This document shows, one piece after another, positions 1 through 7,306 of a stretch of 21,723 bases of DNA. This DNA comes from a virus: the IMG/VR virus record IMGVR_UViG_3300037042_001738, positions 1 to 21,723 of that record; one strand, 5' to 3'. The position numbers and the translations under genes were made by a program. Under the pieces are notes generated by a model, which had not been told where the DNA came from, ran no database searches, and saw only the letters and a program-made list of their open reading frames with translations. The stretch's first letter is position 1, and every line of letters begins with the position of its first letter.

Positions 1-462
1 AAGGAAGCCCAGAAACTTGCCCAAATGGAGCAAAAGGCTGAGGTGGAGCTACAACAGAAACAAGCTGTAAAGAATCAGTATATTAATAACGTTCAGCAAG
101 TCCTTCAGGATAAGCTGAAATCCAAGGAGTTTGACGGAATACCCATCAACCCTAAGTTGGCCAACGAACTACAAGACTTCCTGCTGGTAGATAAGTATAA
201 AACAGCAACAGGAGAAACTCTCACAGATTTCGATAAGACCATCTTAGAGTTGAAAAGACCTGAAAACCATGCAACCAAAGTGAAGGTTGCACTGCTACTG
301 AAGATCTTAGAAAAAGATCCTACACTATCTACCATCCAAAGAACAGGCGTTTCTAAGAAATCAAACGAGCTGTTTGGGGAAGTGGCTAGACAGGTGACTA
401 AAACTAAGTCAACAACTAGCGGTGGCTCTCAGCCTTCTAAACAAAATTCATGGTTTTTATAA
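1..462 (+). CDS. Scaffold-like protein, C-terminal part (5' truncated)
   Basis: The frame is open from base 1, so the gene starts upstream. The ATG at 25 is internal to this frame and need not be the start. The visible 153 residues begin with a Gln/Lys/Glu-rich helical, coiled-coil-like stretch (about residues 1-40), followed by a compact helical region containing LKRPENHATKVKVALLLKIL and LSTIQRTGVSKKSNELF. They end in a polar Ser/Thr/Lys tail. A long helical protein with a charged coiled coil directly upstream of the capsid gene is the usual place and look of a phage scaffolding or capsid-assembly protein. That role is inferred from position and composition; no catalytic motif is visible. 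It ends 28 bases before the capsid gene and uses AGA and AAG freely, unlike the capsid gene. Confidence 0.6.
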   Translation, partial: KEAQKLAQMEQKAEVELQQKQAVKNQYINNVQQVLQDKLKSKEFDGIPINPKLANELQDFLLVDKYKTATGETLTDFDKTILELKRPENHATKVKVALLLKILEKDPTLSTIQRTGVSKKSNELFGEVARQVTKTKSTTSGGSQPSKQNSWFL

Positions 463-490
463 TTTTTTCATAAACACAAAAGAATAAAAA

Positions 491-2044
491 ATGGCAATTC
501 AAACAATCCCAGGTCTAACTGGCTTCACGTATGCTCGTGTCGCTTCTATGGACAAGCGTGCTGTAGGTAAGCTAACTGACGCTAACCACCTGGAGAGCTT
601 TCACTCAACTGAGCCTGCTGATTACGACAAGAAGATCATCAGTCTCTATACGCAGAGCTCTCTGTACAGCAATGACTTCCTTGACATGATCAACAAAAGC
701 ACGCCTTATTACATTGATAATAATAGCGATGCTTGGAAATGGCAAGTAGCTGTTCCCTACAAATTCCCCAAAATCATCGATGTACCTAACTCAACTCTTG
801 AGTTGAGCAAGCCTGGTATCGATGGACAAGAGTTCCAATTGGTACTTGACACAAACGAGTTCTCTAAGAACGCAATCGTTTCTGTTGGTAGCCGTCAGTA
901 TGGTCCTCGTTTCTACGTTATTAAGGACCCAATTCCTTGGAACATGGGATTCCTTTATAGCTTCACTTTGGTTACAGACAACCCAACTGTAGATTTCGTT
1001 AGCTCTACTTTCTTACAAGTAGGTATCGAGCTTGAGTTGGTTGATGCTGCAATTGGTGAGTTCGATCAAGATTTGTTAGGTCTTCCTCGTTTGGGTGAGC
1101 AAATCACTATGTTTGAATCTTTAGGTTCTGCATATGGTTTTGAGCACAAAATCACTGAGTGGGCTGATGACAAAATGATGCGTGACTCTGCAGGACGTCC
1201 TTTGGATATCCTTGTATATGCACCTCAGCGTCGTAACCAACTTCCTTTAACTCGTAACGATGTTAAATGGGAGCCATTTATTGAGTTCTGGATGCGTAAG
1301 TCTATGCTTGAGTTGAAAGTTAAGCGTATGATTTGGTCTCGTCCTGGTACTGTTAAGACTAACGGTAGCAAGCAAGAACTTAAGCGTACTTCTGCTGGTG
1401 TTTACCACCGCATGCGTAACAACGGTAACCTGGTTCAATACAACCGTGGTGAATTTACTGCCAACCTGATCCGTTCTGTGTTTGGTGACCTGTTCTATCG
1501 TCGTGTGGATGTTAAAGATCGTCGTGTTAAAATGTACACTAACGAAGCAGGTTTTGACGTGTTCCAACAAGCTTTGAAGACAGACGCTTTGAATAGTGGT
1601 CTTACCTTCATGGCTGATAGCGGAAACCGTTACATGCAGGGAGAAGGACAACACATCACTTACAACTTTGCATTCGATGCGATGGTAACTCGTGAGACTG
1701 GTCGTGTTGAACTGATTCACCTGAAAGAACTTGACCTTCCTCAATCTAACCTAGAATTTGGACAGAACAAGAAGTCTACACCTGTATTCATGGTATTCGA
1801 CGTAAGTCCTATGTCTGACGGTTCTATGGTTAATAACATTCGTGAAGTTCGTATGAAGGGTGCACCTTCTATGACTTGGGGATATATCGATGGAACTCGC
1901 CACCACTTAGGCTTTGCTAAGTCTCAGGGTATGAGCTCTGCGAACAAATTCCCAGGATACGAAATCTGGATGAAAGACCGTTGTGATGTATTCATTGAGG
2001 ACTTGTCTCGTACAGTTCTTATTGAAGAAATTCCACAGTTCTAA
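491..2044 (+). CDS. Major capsid protein, crAss-like HK97-fold type
   Basis: The 517-residue product would form the icosahedral shell. Support comes from its length, its place between a scaffold-like gene and connector-type genes, and recalled resemblance to capsid proteins of Bacteroidota phages (Tyr/Trp-rich beta stretches around residues 70-175, basic central part about 240-350, C-terminus ending in IEEIPQF). No cleavable N-terminal scaffold domain is apparent. Codon use is striking: all 30 arginines are CGT (28) or CGC (2) with no AGA or AGG, while most neighbours use AGA heavily. This points to very high expression. The ATG follows an A-rich leader with no Shine-Dalgarno. The gene ends with tandem in-frame stops (TAA TAA) and is followed by three RNA hairpins. 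A different abundant head protein is possible but less likely. Confidence 0.82.
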   Translation: MAIQTIPGLTGFTYARVASMDKRAVGKLTDANHLESFHSTEPADYDKKIISLYTQSSLYSNDFLDMINKSTPYYIDNNSDAWKWQVAVPYKFPKIIDVPNSTLELSKPGIDGQEFQLVLDTNEFSKNAIVSVGSRQYGPRFYVIKDPIPWNMGFLYSFTLVTDNPTVDFVSSTFLQVGIELELVDAAIGEFDQDLLGLPRLGEQITMFESLGSAYGFEHKITEWADDKMMRDSAGRPLDILVYAPQRRNQLPLTRNDVKWEPFIEFWMRKSMLELKVKRMIWSRPGTVKTNGSKQELKRTSAGVYHRMRNNGNLVQYNRGEFTANLIRSVFGDLFYRRVDVKDRRVKMYTNEAGFDVFQQALKTDALNSGLTFMADSGNRYMQGEGQHITYNFAFDAMVTRETGRVELIHLKELDLPQSNLEFGQNKKSTPVFMVFDVSPMSDGSMVNNIREVRMKGAPSMTWGYIDGTRHHLGFAKSQGMSSANKFPGYEIWMKDRCDVFIEDLSRTVLIEEIPQF

Positions 2045-2072
2045 TAAGAATACAGCTATACGCTGTTCTTAT
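2044..2072 (+). promoter_or_regulatory. Hairpin at the capsid-gene stop
   Basis: ATAAG (2044-2048) can pair with CTTAT (2068-2072), A2050 with T2067, and ACAGC (2052-2056) with GCTGT (2062-2066). This makes an 11-bp stem with two single-base bulges and a 5-base loop, starting at the last base of the capsid stop codon. No T-tract follows, so it is not a classical terminator. Protection of the 3' end of the capsid message is one possible role (inference). Confidence 0.45.
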
Positions 2073-2080
2073 AAACTACC

Positions 2081-2123
2081 GAGGAGAGATTGCCCCCCAC
2101 TTCAGAGTGGGGGAGCTCTTCTC
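2081..2123 (+). promoter_or_regulatory. GC-rich two-step hairpin in the capsid downstream region
   Basis: CCCCCAC (2094-2100) pairs perfectly with GTGGGGG (2107-2113) around the loop TTCAGA. The outer GAGGAGA (2081-2087) pairs with TCTTCTC (2117-2123) with one G-T wobble, giving a long interrupted stem. It is the most GC-rich stretch nearby. There is no following T-run, so simple intrinsic termination is doubtful. A transcript-processing site or a pause/attenuation hairpin that lowers downstream expression relative to capsid would fit its position (inference). Confidence 0.5.
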
Positions 2124-2129
2124 AAACTA

Positions 2130-2187
2130 CAGAGGTGAGAGTTGGGGTGTCTCCCAATTGCTGCGAGGTTCGGTCCTCACATCTCTG
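2130..2187 (+). promoter_or_regulatory. Structured RNA element, copy A (CAGAGGTGAG stem)
   Basis: CAGAG (2130-2134) pairs with CTCTG (2183-2187) and GTGAG (2135-2139) with CTCAC (2176-2180). The result is a 10-bp stem with a two-base bulge (AT) on the 3' strand. Inside, AGTTGGG (2140-2146) pairs with CCCAATT (2153-2159). The left-arm 12-mer CAGAGGTGAGAG recurs exactly at 5170-5181, in another hairpin with a 3'-strand bulge at almost the same position. It lies in the leader of the next gene, 27 bases before its ATG. Confidence 0.5.
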
Positions 2188-2214
2188 CTAATAAACCAAA
2201 TAAATAAACTACAT

Positions 2215-3183
2215 ATGGGTAAGTTAGGTAAAATCTCAACGCTTAAGAAGGAGTATAATAACTCACAACTTCAAACAATGCAAGGTGGCCTGTCTTTAAG
2301 AGGGCTTACACGTATCCCTGGAACAGGGGTATTTAAGTATCCTTACAAAGAACTTGATGGTAAATACCGCACAGGTATTGATCCTGATGCTGCTTACATA
2401 CGCAGAATCTCTGATCCTCTAGAGAGAGAAATGGAGACTGAACGTGTAATAGCTTTAAGAGACAAGTTACAATCTGCACTTGGTGATGTTGATTTAGGTC
2501 CTCGTTCTAGTTTCTGGAACTATGGAATGTCCACATCTACAAATGATTCATTGCATGTACAGCCTGTAAAGCTGTTAGATGGAGACAACTTCTTTGATCT
2601 TTCTATTCCTCTTCAGGAATTAGCCTTCTCTTGGTTGCGTGTTCACCCCACAATTGCAAGCTCTTATCAAGCTTGGGAGCGTGGTGAGTTTCCTGCAGAT
2701 ACACAGTTTTATGTAGCTGATGAGGATATTGAGAACGCAGTGATGTTCAAGAAGAAGCAACTTATCAATAAGGCTATTGTCAAGTTTGACAATATGACCC
2801 CTGAGAGAAAAAGAAAAGTGGCACGCTTGTTGGGATTACCTGTAACTGATGATACTAAAGAGGAAGCTGTTTACAACCTTGTAGATAATGTCCTCAAACA
2901 AACCGAGTTTAAAAACGGTAAGTATCAAGGGTTAAATCCTGTTGAAGTGTTCACACGCTTCGCAGATATGAAGGATAACTTACTCCATATCAAAGACTTA
3001 GTGAAACAAGCTCTTACACATTCTATTTATAGAGCTCGACCAAATGGTAAGATTTATGAAGGTGAGTTTGAAGTAGCTAAGGATGAAGATGATTTAATTA
3101 AACTGCTTGCTGACGATGATAACCAAGACTTGCTCTTGACTCTCGAAGGTAAGTTGAAATCTAAGAAATTAGCTGCAGTATGA
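2215..3183 (+). CDS. Conserved capsid-neighbour virion protein
   Basis: The frame is open from before 2107 (GTG), but the ATG at 2215 is the better start. It follows an A-rich leader like those of nearby genes, and the 108 bases between GTG and ATG are occupied by hairpin structure. The product has 322 residues: a Gly/Arg/Lys-rich N-terminus, a central block around residues 113-150 (HVQPVKLLDGDNFFDL), then a helical block with LINKAIVKFD and a helix-extension-helix-like stretch near 194-230 (TPERKRKVARLLGLP). The C-terminus is acidic. I recall similar proteins beside capsid genes of Bacteroidota phages, but no assigned function. A nucleic-acid-contacting head or connector component is a guess from the basic helical block. 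The gene ends in TGA overlapping the next ATG (ATGA). Confidence 0.72.
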   Translation: MGKLGKISTLKKEYNNSQLQTMQGGLSLRGLTRIPGTGVFKYPYKELDGKYRTGIDPDAAYIRRISDPLEREMETERVIALRDKLQSALGDVDLGPRSSFWNYGMSTSTNDSLHVQPVKLLDGDNFFDLSIPLQELAFSWLRVHPTIASSYQAWERGEFPADTQFYVADEDIENAVMFKKKQLINKAIVKFDNMTPERKRKVARLLGLPVTDDTKEEAVYNLVDNVLKQTEFKNGKYQGLNPVEVFTRFADMKDNLLHIKDLVKQALTHSIYRARPNGKIYEGEFEVAKDEDDLIKLLADDDNQDLLLTLEGKLKSKKLAAV

Positions 3184-3911
3184 TACCAGTAGATAGTTTA
3201 TTATATAAGATTGACCAAAAACTAAATAAACTATCGACCAACATACACCAGCAGATAAACTTAGAAGATAAGATCTTGGCTCTCAATGAGGCCCAGATTA
3301 AGCTGATAAAACAAAAGGTTGATGGTTTTAGTGTAATAAGTGGAATGGGTCTCGATGCTTTTAAGAAGCGTTATGAGGACCTCCAAAGCTTAGTGGTCAC
3401 TTACAACAGTCAACCTCTTGCTCTCACTCTCAAGAACGCTGAACTAAATCAATGGTTTGCTAATCTGCACGCACTTGTTCCTAAGTACATGTTCTATATT
3501 GATGCATATGTACTAGCTGACAAAGGGGTGTGTAAGGACAGAAAGATCTGGATTAACAGAGATTTGGCTAAACATGGTGACCTTCAGTTCATCCTGAACA
3601 ACGATCACTATAGGCCTTCTTTTGAATATCAAGAGACTTTCAACTTCCTCTCTACAGATGAAATATCCATCTTCACTGATGGTACCTTCACTCCGAGCAA
3701 GATTTACATGTCCTACATGCGTTATCCTTTGTACATAAACAAGACAGGATACATCATGCTAGATGGAGAACCATCATTTGATCAAGACTGCGAACTTGAA
3801 CTATATCTGGAGGATGAGCTGTTAGACTTAACAGTACAGAATCTTGCAATGTACACTGAGAATCAACCCGCTGTACAGAACTCGATATACAGAATTCAGA
3901 CAAACGAATAG
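3180..3911 (+). CDS. Adaptor/ring-type virion protein (tentative)
   Basis: The 243-residue product starts at an ATG overlapping the previous stop by four bases, indicating coupled translation. The N-terminal third is a long amphipathic helical region (residues about 1-65), followed by a mixed alpha/beta body. The C-terminus contains an acidic helix, DELLDLTVQNLAMYT, then a polar tail. The 242-residue protein at 11454 has a similar C-terminal helix (VLELTSQKLLSTY), so the two may be distantly related adaptor or ring subunits at the portal-tail joint. This assignment rests on size, position and that weak similarity. It uses TAG as stop. Confidence 0.55.
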   Translation: MIPVDSLLYKIDQKLNKLSTNIHQQINLEDKILALNEAQIKLIKQKVDGFSVISGMGLDAFKKRYEDLQSLVVTYNSQPLALTLKNAELNQWFANLHALVPKYMFYIDAYVLADKGVCKDRKIWINRDLAKHGDLQFILNNDHYRPSFEYQETFNFLSTDEISIFTDGTFTPSKIYMSYMRYPLYINKTGYIMLDGEPSFDQDCELELYLEDELLDLTVQNLAMYTENQPAVQNSIYRIQTNE

Positions 3912-3939
3912 ATTTTTTAATCACCTAAAATAAAACAAA

Positions 3940-5130
3940 ATGGCTGATTTTTCATTAACTACGCTCTTCGTAGTACCAATAGGGCAAACTGCGCTTCCTA
4001 TTGCTGGTTCTACGCAAAACTTGAGCGCTGGCCAAGTGGGTATCTTCAGAAATGACTACACCCTTGCCACAGCTGCAAACATTGCTGCTGCTCCTTATTT
4101 CTATGTTGCGCAGGGCCGTACTAATACTTATCTGCAAGGCTCTAAGCGTTCTGATAAGATTAAAGGTTGTCCTTCAGGTGCTGGTTGCAATAGCAACGTA
4201 ACTGAGTGGTACAAAGTGGTTGGTTGTCCTACTCCTGTAACTCAGATTACAGAGGTTGGAGATTGGAACGTACAGTGTGGTGATGTTATCACTGTAACTT
4301 TACGTGCTCACTCTAGCTACTTAGACACTCTGTATTTCAACGGTTTCACTCGTAGTGTAACTGTACAAGCTCCTTGTTGTGAGTGTGGTGGCGATCCTTG
4401 CACTATCGTTGATGTGCCTGCTTTGATCGATGACATCATCTATCACTTCTTGTTGCAAGCTCCTGGTAACAACCCTGACAACATCACTTTCTCTGACTTC
4501 TATGAGTTCCAGAGAATTGGTAACGACCAAAACGCTGTTCTCCGTATCACTGGTAAGCCTCTTACTAAATATGGTCAGCCTTGTGATGTGGCAGCATTTC
4601 CTTTCGAGTATGACCGCATGTGGTTCCGTACTTTCGTAATCAATGGACCTGCAACTACAGCTGACTTCATCGTGGCTGATGCTTGTAACGTTGCTGCTAC
4701 TCCAGTGATTATCCAGCGTTCTTCTTACGCTGTTGGTACTTCTGCTGAGATTGCTCAATTGGAGAAGAACTTCTACAGCTATCAGGCTGGATATTTGAAG
4801 CACCTCTACAGAATGAATGGTTATAACGAGAACTTTGAAAGCTGGGTAAGTGATGGTGTTACTTATGACACTTACTACATCAAGTTCAACACTTATGACA
4901 AATCTACTTATCAATGGGGTGACTACATCATGGAAGATAGCACTGTAATCATTGCTACTCCTCAAACACAATCCAATGGTTCTGCGAACCCAATTGGTGG
5001 ACTGATTGAGGCTGTTCTTGAGGCTGGTCTTGGTACTGTAACTGCTGATAACTCTTGTATCACTACTACATCTACCACCACTGCCACTCCAACTACCACT
5101 ACTACTAGTACATCAACTTTGATCCCATAA
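3940..5130 (+). CDS. Probable abundant virion protein (auxiliary capsid candidate)
   Basis: The 396-residue product begins MADFSLTTLFVVPIG, contains several Cys pairs and clusters (around residues 77-83 and 146-154, including CCECGGDPC), and ends in a Thr-rich tail from residue 375. Most of it reads as beta-rich, with a helical stretch near 265-290. Like the capsid gene it favours CGT/CGC for arginine (8 of 11) and is followed by stacked in-frame stops (TAA TAG TAG) and a hairpin related to the one after the capsid gene. These traits suggest a very abundant particle protein. Crassviruses have an auxiliary capsid protein encoded a few genes after the capsid gene, which would fit. A tail or fibre component remains possible. 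The leader is A-rich without a Shine-Dalgarno. Confidence 0.55.
   Translation: MADFSLTTLFVVPIGQTALPIAGSTQNLSAGQVGIFRNDYTLATAANIAAAPYFYVAQGRTNTYLQGSKRSDKIKGCPSGAGCNSNVTEWYKVVGCPTPVTQITEVGDWNVQCGDVITVTLRAHSSYLDTLYFNGFTRSVTVQAPCCECGGDPCTIVDVPALIDDIIYHFLLQAPGNNPDNITFSDFYEFQRIGNDQNAVLRITGKPLTKYGQPCDVAAFPFEYDRMWFRTFVINGPATTADFIVADACNVAATPVIIQRSSYAVGTSAEIAQLEKNFYSYQAGYLKHLYRMNGYNENFESWVSDGVTYDTYYIKFNTYDKSTYQWGDYIMEDSTVIIATPQTQSNGSANPIGGLIEAVLEAGLGTVTADNSCITTTSTTTATPTTTTTSTSTLIP
5062..5118 (+). repeat. Thr/Ser-rich C-terminal tract of the 396-residue protein
   Basis: Residues 375-393 are almost only Thr and Ser, with Ala and Pro breaks. Codons are mixed (ACT, ACA, ACC, TCT, AGT, TCA), so the repeat is stricter in protein than in DNA. 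It resembles the long stalk tracts in the two fibre genes downstream. Confidence 0.85.
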
Positions 5131-5164
5131 TAGTAGGGTAGACATAGAAACATTCATATTAACC

Positions 5165-5207
5165 TAAGCCAGAGGTGAGAGGATACAAACTCAGATCCTC
5201 TGGCTTA
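5165..5207 (+). promoter_or_regulatory. Structured RNA element, copy B (11-bp perfect stem)
   Basis: TAAGCCAGAGG (5165-5175) pairs perfectly with CCTCTGGCTTA (5197-5207). Inside it TGAG (5176-5179) pairs with CTCA (5190-5193), leaving a GAT bulge on the 3' strand. The 12-mer CAGAGGTGAGAG (5170-5181) is identical to copy A at 2130. A T-rich stretch (ATTTATTT) follows, so weak intrinsic termination is possible. AGAGGAT (5178-5184) could instead pair with ATCCTCT (5195-5201), making two exclusive folds. It lies 15 bases before the next ATG. Confidence 0.6.
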
Positions 5208-5222
5208 TTTATTTAAAACAAC

Positions 5223-5786
5223 ATGGCAGACTTGAAATTAGACATACTAGTGATTCCTACGTATAATACGCTTACACTAGGAATTGCTGATGCATCTGTC
5301 TATCCTACAAACCCTCCTGTTGTTTCTGGAGCTACAATTGAAATCACCGTTCCTGGTTTTGGTGTTGTAAGTAGACCTTTCAGCGTTAACGACTTTAATA
5401 TTTTCACCTCTTCAAACTTGGGTATCACTGCGCCAGGAGTGGATCAACCACTTCCTGATGGTGTGTATTTTATGAAATACTCAGTGGCACCCGCATATCT
5501 AAACTTTGTAGAGAAGTCTTTTATGCGTGTTGAAAGATTACAAGAAAAGTTTGATGGTGCGTTTATGAAGCTTGATATGATGGAATGTGATAGAGCTATT
5601 AAAACACAAGCAAAGGTGAATCTCACCTCTATCTACTTCTTCATTCAAGGCTCTATAGCAGCAGCTAATAACTGTGCTGTAGATGAAGCAATGAAACTAT
5701 ACAACCAAGCAGACATAATGCTTGACAACTTCCTCAGAAATAACTGTGGTTGCTCTGGAAATAACTACGTAATAAACTTCTACTAA
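5223..5786 (+). CDS. Small virion-associated protein upstream of the fibre genes
   Basis: The 187-residue product has a beta-rich N-terminal half with repeated Pro/Gly turns (residues about 1-100). A helical C-terminal half follows, with FMRVERLQEKFDGAFMKLDM and a second helix ending near the motif CGCSG. The layout, a beta domain plus helical hairpin, suggests a structural or assembly protein. I do not recognise a named family. Only one base separates its stop from the 50-residue gene that follows. The ATG has an A-rich leader and lies just after hairpin copy B. Confidence 0.6.
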   Translation: MADLKLDILVIPTYNTLTLGIADASVYPTNPPVVSGATIEITVPGFGVVSRPFSVNDFNIFTSSNLGITAPGVDQPLPDGVYFMKYSVAPAYLNFVEKSFMRVERLQEKFDGAFMKLDMMECDRAIKTQAKVNLTSIYFFIQGSIAAANNCAVDEAMKLYNQADIMLDNFLRNNCGCSGNNYVINFY

Positions 5787-5787
5787 T

Positions 5788-5940
5788 ATGGCCAAGTGTA
5801 GAAACTGTGGAGCTAATGTTGGGTGTGGATGTCAATTGATTAACGGTCTTTGTGGGTTGTGTAATGCAGCCACTAAGCAAGGACGAAAAATTATAACAAA
5901 TGTTATCACCCAGGCTTACAAATTGTCCAGAATGCGCTAG
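5788..5940 (+). CDS. 50-residue Cys-rich zinc-ribbon-like protein
   Basis: The reading frame encodes 50 residues starting MAKCRNCGANVGCGCQLING, with C4xxC7, C13xC15 and C22xxC25, followed by a basic C-terminal helix and a TAG stop. Paired CxxC knuckles in such a short protein are typical of a zinc ribbon. The start lies one base after the preceding stop, as expected in this operon, and the last 41 bases overlap the start of the next gene. Function is unknown; being between virion genes, it could be an assembly factor or a regulator. Confidence 0.65.
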   Translation: MAKCRNCGANVGCGCQLINGLCGLCNAATKQGRKIITNVITQAYKLSRMR

Positions 5941-6166
5941 CATTCCATCTCTGATTTCAGAGATAGATTGTAAGCTCGCTGATCTGGCTAGTAATTTATA
6001 CAACAATGTTGTATTTATGTTAAACCAACCTGTTCCTGGCGGAACAATGTTGGACCTCCTAAATTACAGGAGGATTCTTGTTTATAAGTATTGCAATCCT
6101 AATTATAATGCTGAGTTCACTGTGAACATGATTGCCAGCAGAATTAAACTTCTAAAATTTAGATAA
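5900..6166 (+). CDS. 88-residue conserved small protein
   Basis: The ATG at 5900 is the only plausible start: an in-frame TAA lies at 5894-5896 and the next ATG is far inside. The gene therefore overlaps the 50-residue gene by 41 bases in another frame. The protein is mostly helical, with a CxxC near the start (NCPECASIP) and a central LNQPVPGGTMLDLLNYRRIL block. Its stop abuts the next ATG (TAA|ATG). I recall comparable small proteins before fibre genes in Bacteroidota phages, without a known role. Confidence 0.65.
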   Translation: MLSPRLTNCPECASIPSLISEIDCKLADLASNLYNNVVFMLNQPVPGGTMLDLLNYRRILVYKYCNPNYNAEFTVNMIASRIKLLKFR

Positions 6167-7285
6167 ATGTCTTGCTCAAATTGCTATAACGGATGTACAG
6201 AGATTGTATCTGATCAGTGCGTGAAGTATACAGGATTGGATGTTCCCGTTTTGGGAATCCAAACTGGTGATTCGCTCTCCTATGTAGAGCAAGCATTGAT
6301 TGGGTTTCTTGTCTCTACACTAGATGGTACAGGAATCAAGTTAACTATTGATCCTAGTATTATATGTGAAATTGTTAGTAAAAATCTGGTTGCTTGTGAA
6401 GAGCTTAGTCTTCCTAACGTTATCAATGCTTTGATCAAAGCCATTTGTGAGCTTGATGAAAGAGTGACTACTTTAGAAGGTGATTTTGCTGCACTGGAAG
6501 GACCCTACACTGTAGGATGTCTCACTGGTGTAACTTCCACTTCTGGAACTCATGCCATCCTTCAGGCAGCTATTGATAAGATTTGTGGATTGGAGATTGA
6601 GCTTGATGCTCTTGCTTTAAACGTTAGTACCAACTATGTAAAGTATTCTGAACTCAACGCACTCATTGCTGCCTATCTAGCATCAATGAGCACAACTAGC
6701 ACTAAGTATTATACTAAGATGGTACCTTTCACCGTTGTTGAATACTATGGTGCAGTGACTGGTAACTTTGATGTATCTGGTGCAGGTGTTGGTCTTTTTG
6801 AGAAGGTATATCTTTGTAATGGTAATAATGGCACTCCTGATAAAAGGGGACGTGTACCTGTAGGTACTACAACAGGCATGGGCGGAGGACCCCTCAATCC
6901 TGCTGTTGATCCTACGGTTGCTGGAAATCCTTCCTATACATTATTCGGAGCACAAGGAGCCAACTCTATTGTACTTACCACTGCTCAAATTCCTGTTCAC
7001 ACGCACACTGGAAGTGCTGTAAGCACAGTGACAGATCCTGGTCACAAACATAGTCTTATTCCAGACACATACGCTGGTAATGATGGAAGAGGAACTGGCA
7101 TTAGCACTAGTGGCGCTGATGCATTTAACTGGGAAACTGGAAAGGTGAGAGTTGATGTTGTAGACACAGCAACAACGGGCGTCACTGTAGGAACTACTAT
7201 TACAGTTAATTCTGCAGGAGGTGGATTAGCTCACCCTAACTTCCAGCCTGGTCTTGGATGTTACTACATCATGTATATTCCTTAA
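6167..7285 (+). CDS. Tail-collar-domain fibre protein
   Basis: The 372-residue product has three parts. The N-terminal docking-type region has the motif Y21-T-G-x2-V-P-x3-IQ-x2-D35-S, shared with the next two genes. The middle is helical with coiled-coil character (ELDERVTTLEGDFAALEG and another near 145-170). The C-terminal tail-collar type tip has RGRVPVGTTTGMGGG, then H278-T-H280, H293-K-H295, and ends NFQPGLGCYYIMYIP. HxH motifs near this fold coordinate iron in some fibre tips, as in T4 gp37. It probably trimerises and forms a receptor-contacting fibre or spike. Whether it sits on the head or the tail cannot be told from sequence. Tandem stops (TAA TAG) end it. Confidence 0.8.
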   Translation: MSCSNCYNGCTEIVSDQCVKYTGLDVPVLGIQTGDSLSYVEQALIGFLVSTLDGTGIKLTIDPSIICEIVSKNLVACEELSLPNVINALIKAICELDERVTTLEGDFAALEGPYTVGCLTGVTSTSGTHAILQAAIDKICGLEIELDALALNVSTNYVKYSELNALIAAYLASMSTTSTKYYTKMVPFTVVEYYGAVTGNFDVSGAGVGLFEKVYLCNGNNGTPDKRGRVPVGTTTGMGGGPLNPAVDPTVAGNPSYTLFGAQGANSIVLTTAQIPVHTHTGSAVSTVTDPGHKHSLIPDTYAGNDGRGTGISTSGADAFNWETGKVRVDVVDTATTGVTVGTTITVNSAGGGLAHPNFQPGLGCYYIMYIP

Positions 7286-7306
7286 TAGCCTAAAATCTTT
7301 CATATA

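Noticed and set aside
458-490. Promoter directly before the capsid gene (TATAATTTTT near 458)
   Set aside because: No TTTG lies at the required distance upstream, and the AT-rich run is short; transcription from further upstream is more likely.
1247-1744. 165-residue reading frame on the minus strand inside the capsid gene
   Set aside because: It is a shadow of the strong codon bias of the capsid gene; it has no start context and no recognisable protein features.
2107-2214. GTG start extending the 322-residue gene by 36 residues
   Set aside because: The extension runs through two hairpins and lacks the A-rich leader seen before other starts; the ATG at 2215 has that leader.
4321-4971. 216-residue reading frame on the minus strand inside the 396-residue gene
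   Set aside because: Same cause as above: biased codons in the sense gene keep the opposite frame open. Composition is Ser/Val/Ile-rich without domain pattern.
3909-5940. TAG or TGA recoding, known in some crAss-like phages
   Set aside because: TAG (3909-3911, 5938-5940) and TGA (3181-3183) end genes at tightly spaced boundaries, and no long gene contains an in-frame TAG or TGA.
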